In this document: one piece after another, positions 61,123-64,000 of the stretch
How positions within the stretch are numbered: position 1 is the stretch's first letter
Layout of the letters: the number at the start of each line of letters is the position of its first letter
Source: Phoebastria nigripes
Taxonomy: Eukaryota; Chordata; Aves; Procellariiformes; Diomedeidae
DNA: 64,000 bases
Assembly (NCBI GenBank): GCA_035582835.1
Contig: JAYKAV010002662.1
Coordinates: 1,438,902-1,502,901 of the forward strand
Direction: 5' to 3'
Notes under the pieces: generated by a model
The model's input: only the letters and a program-made list of their open reading frames with translations
Databases searched by the model: none
What the model was told of the DNA's origin: nothing
Made by a program: the position numbers and the translations under genes

Positions 61123-61186
61123 CACTTTGCTGTGGATTCACAGTGAAAAATCTGAAAATCCACAGCTGTGGATTCACAGCAAAGTG
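61123..61186. repeat. Inverted repeat with 21-bp arms and a nested palindrome
   Basis: The arms at 61123-61143 (CACTTTGCTGTGGATTCACAG on the plus strand, bar its last base) and 61166-61186 are reverse complements with two mismatches, separated by 22 bases. Inside, AATCCACAGCTGTGGATT at 61157-61174 is a perfect 18-bp palindrome. CTGTGGATTCACAG occurs twice in direct orientation. Single strands could fold in two alternative ways. It may be a tiny remnant of a foldback DNA element, or a locally made duplication and inversion. Confidence 0.8.
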
Positions 61187-64000
61187 AGGCAGAAGAAAAG
61201 AAACCAGCACAGGGAATGGATTTAAAGCCTGCAGTGGGGAACATTTTTCTCTTGCATGGATATTTCCCATGCAAGTCAGTTTATCTGAGTTTAGATACAA
61301 GAGAATCAAACTCTCTGCCTGAAATCCTGCTCTCGCTATATGGTGGGACATAGGCAATTGGCAATATAAATGTAAGTAGTCCCAGAGCAGTGGGAAAAGT
61401 AAAGTCTGGCTTCCCTTAACTATATCTTACTACAATAACTATAGTTCCTCTATGGCACGAGATAGTCTGTGCACTAATGCATCATACATGTTGGTGGATT
61501 GGCCAGTCCTGCATGCTAAATGGCCAGCTGGCCACTGCCAAACATTTCTGCTTGCTTTTCCCTCGTTTGCTAATAATCCACTGCTCTCTACTAGCCCAGG
61601 ATCTGCGTAGCCAACACCTGAATATGGTACACTCTGCTGATAGGGAAAATATAGAAAGGATTTATGCTGCAGAAGTCCTGTTTCTAAGCCCTTCTAATAT
61701 CCCAGCCCTGTCCCTGCAAAGCTGGGCTCCTGCTTTACACCAAGTCCACGTTCCCCTTTCACCATGTGTAGGAGCATTTCAGGACACCTTTCTCTAAGGG
61801 GAGATTCCACTTGACACTTCCACAGGCTAAAGAGGGACAAGGAAGAGGACAGGCACCCAGCTCAGCTATCTTGCTGTTATCCCATTGGTTTGGCATTGCA
61901 GAGCCAAGTGAATGACAAGAGCATCAAGAGCGCAGGAATGCCCAGGTGGTGGTGGTCCTGCCCGGTCCTTGAAATCTGGCCCTTACTCTTGATTTTGGGA
62001 ATTGTTTTGATATTGGTGCACATGCCTCTGGGGAAACATTGACGCCCCTAATATGTGAGGAAGAAGGAATGATGGGTGGTGGGTTTGTTGTGGACAGCAG
62101 GTTCACCCTTGCATGTATGTACCTGCCTGCATGGAGGATGTTCTCCTGCTGCCTGTGAGGAGTGAGACCTACTTACAACAGCCGCATCCAGGCAGCTTTA
62201 GTCCATTTATATCATGTGAAGATCTGAACTCACGTCTGCATTAGCAGTATGTAAAAACTGGAAGCCTGCTTGCACTGTCCATTTCTCTCTGTTATTTACT
62301 GCTCTGGTGTTTAAAGGCTCTACAGGCCTAAAGCAGACAAGGAAAAAAAATCATCCAGCAAACTACTGCACAGGGTGAATGTAATCAGCCCAATAAACCA
62401 CATTCATGCTACCCATGGGCAGAGGGCTGGATGCTGATCCCCTCTACGGGAGCCCTCAGATTTCTGTGCAACAAAACTGCCTAAAGTCTCTGCTTGGAGA
62501 AACAAGGGGAAAAGGGTTATCCCCCTCCCTCCTTCGGCTTTTCAGACTGTGAGTGCTCCAGGGCAGGACCTGCTTGGTTGTTTGTACAGTGGCTCAAAGG
62601 GCGCTGGAGCTTTGCTGCTCCTTGCAGGGGCAGCACCGTGACTGTTAGGTTAGCATGGACTGGTTTATGTTTTTCTCTGTCCTTTCCATGCCCTGATTTC
62701 AATATCGAACAGGGATCAATCCCGTAGCAAGCACAGGGATGGTTTCTTACTATTGCCCTACTTGATGGGCAGATCCTGCAGCCAGCAGGGCATCGTGGCT
62801 CACCCTGGCCTTGGAGGGTGAGGAGGATGCCCAGCATCATGCCAGGATCAGAGTTGGCCCCAGCGTGGGGCCGGCCTAACCCGATTCACCTCCCTGCTCC
62901 AGCGAGGAAGGTGTTGCTGGCGCTGAGGGGGAGCAGAGGCAGAGGGGAAGAGGGGGAGATGGAGGGAAAACGCGCACACCCGCATCTCTGCAAGTGAGGG
63001 CAGCCAGGGACAGCGCCTGCTTGTAGGCAGAAAAAAAGGACGGGAAGATGGAGCAAGGGAAGAAACGGAAGAAGATTTCTTCCAGGAACAAAACCTGTAA
63101 ATGAGAAAGGTGTGTTTCCCCCAAAACCTTTTGTTTGTCAGCATGCAGGAGGCACGAGCTCTCTCCTTCTCGTGCAGGTGTTTAGTGAGTCTTATGGCTC
63201 ACACAACAGATTTAGGCTTGTGCCTCTTCCAGCTCCCCTTCTTTTCCTCCCTAAAGTGCCCTCCATGCTCAGCTTTTCATTCTTTGCGTCTTTGGCTCTA
63301 ATTATCTTTTCTCTCCTGCTGCTTCTGATGAATTGCTCCATTTTTTCATATCTTTGGGGCCCTGCTGCTTCTTGGGGAGCTAGGCTAGAGAGTTATATTT
63401 CTCATCCCTCTCAGTCATTACGAAAGACAATCCTCTCGGATGAGGACATTCATTAAACTGATTTGGGATGCTCGGTCTATCTTCACTGTGTGTGTTTGCA
63501 TTAGTGTGGAGAAAATAATTAAAATGCACAGGGAGTGTAGGCTGGAATAATGAGAAAGGCTGGCCCTAACCTTAGGAAATTTGGGGGTAGGGTACCCATT
63601 TACTTTTTAATAGGTGTCTCCATCACTGCAATTGTAAAACATATTTGGGTGTTTTCTTCTCCTTTACTCTAGTGTCTTTGCGCGTCGGGGTGTGTGGAAG
63701 ACACAGGCGATGAGACCCTGCACTCAGAACTGCATCCCCCCAAGTCCTGAGGTCACCATAAGACCTTGACATTTGGTAAATCATTAATGCAGGTATGGTG
63801 GGGGAAGGGAGAATGCTTATTTGCCCTGTGAATTTGGACCTCTTTAAGGCTGCCAGATCCCAACTTTTGTCCACAGCCAGACAAACTAAAAAATTATTTC
63901 CAACATAAAAGCTGAGATGAACCTGATTCCAGAAGATGGGGATTTAAGGGAGAAAAATATGGATAGTATGAAACACACAGAGATGACAGTGCCAGGAGTG
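61187..64000. other. Unique non-coding DNA, no gene recognised
   Basis: No frame above 114 codons. A purine-rich, moderately CpG-containing stretch at 62870-63070 has a short ATG frame near 63048 (about 18 codons, lysine/arginine rich) that is too small to support. The rest is featureless. Confidence 0.5.

Noticed and set aside
63048..63105. Small basic ATG frame of about 18 codons
   Set aside because: Too short to distinguish from chance and without supporting signals.

Overview
This is vertebrate nuclear DNA, most likely from a bird. The strongest evidence is three clear CR1 LINE fragments. Two of them end in the tandem ATTCTATG octamer tail typical of avian CR1. There are also two solo LTRs, at 15038-15984 and 40632-41199. 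The lack of SINEs or other mammalian repeats, the moderate GC content and the low repeat density fit an avian genome. A neoavian rather than galliform bird is my guess from the LTR at 40632-41199, which resembles LTRs I remember from neoavian assemblies; I could not check this. There is one 148-base N run, and about forty single isolated n positions.

I find no protein-coding gene that I can support. Open frames are short, mostly below 130 codons, and scattered on both strands. None shows a recognisable domain except the C-terminal part of the CR1 reverse transcriptase at 49520-50004. The window therefore reads as intergenic or deep-intronic DNA. A few exon-sized segments with good splice signals (36791-36838, 28424-28530, 18029-18054, and a donor at 3002) are listed as candidates only.

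Layout. 1-3.3 kb: unique DNA ending in a CpG-dense block with RFX and CRE-like motifs (2.8-3.1 kb). 3.3-13.7 kb: unique DNA, with an AT-rich CNE-like block at 6.5-7.0 kb and a 19-bp tandem repeat at 12.2 kb. 13.7-16.0 kb: a CR1 3-prime end and then an antisense solo LTR. 16-31.5 kb: unique DNA with one old CR1 3-prime end at 26.1 kb. 31.5-42 kb: the most repeat-rich stretch, holding three ancient CR1 fragments (two antisense, one sense), a sense solo LTR, a cluster of homeodomain sites at 35.1 kb and a Z-DNA-prone tract at 35.74 kb. 42-49.5 kb: unique DNA with GC-rich parts. 49.5-50.1 kb: a CR1 fragment interrupted by the N gap. 50.1-64 kb: unique DNA with a small inverted repeat at 61.1 kb.

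There are no operons or pathways to describe. What can be read is a history of insertions of different ages (ancient degraded CR1, younger CR1, LTRs), plus several motif clusters that may mark regulatory DNA. I did not find a convincing previously undescribed system; the motif clusters and exon candidates are the items most worth testing.
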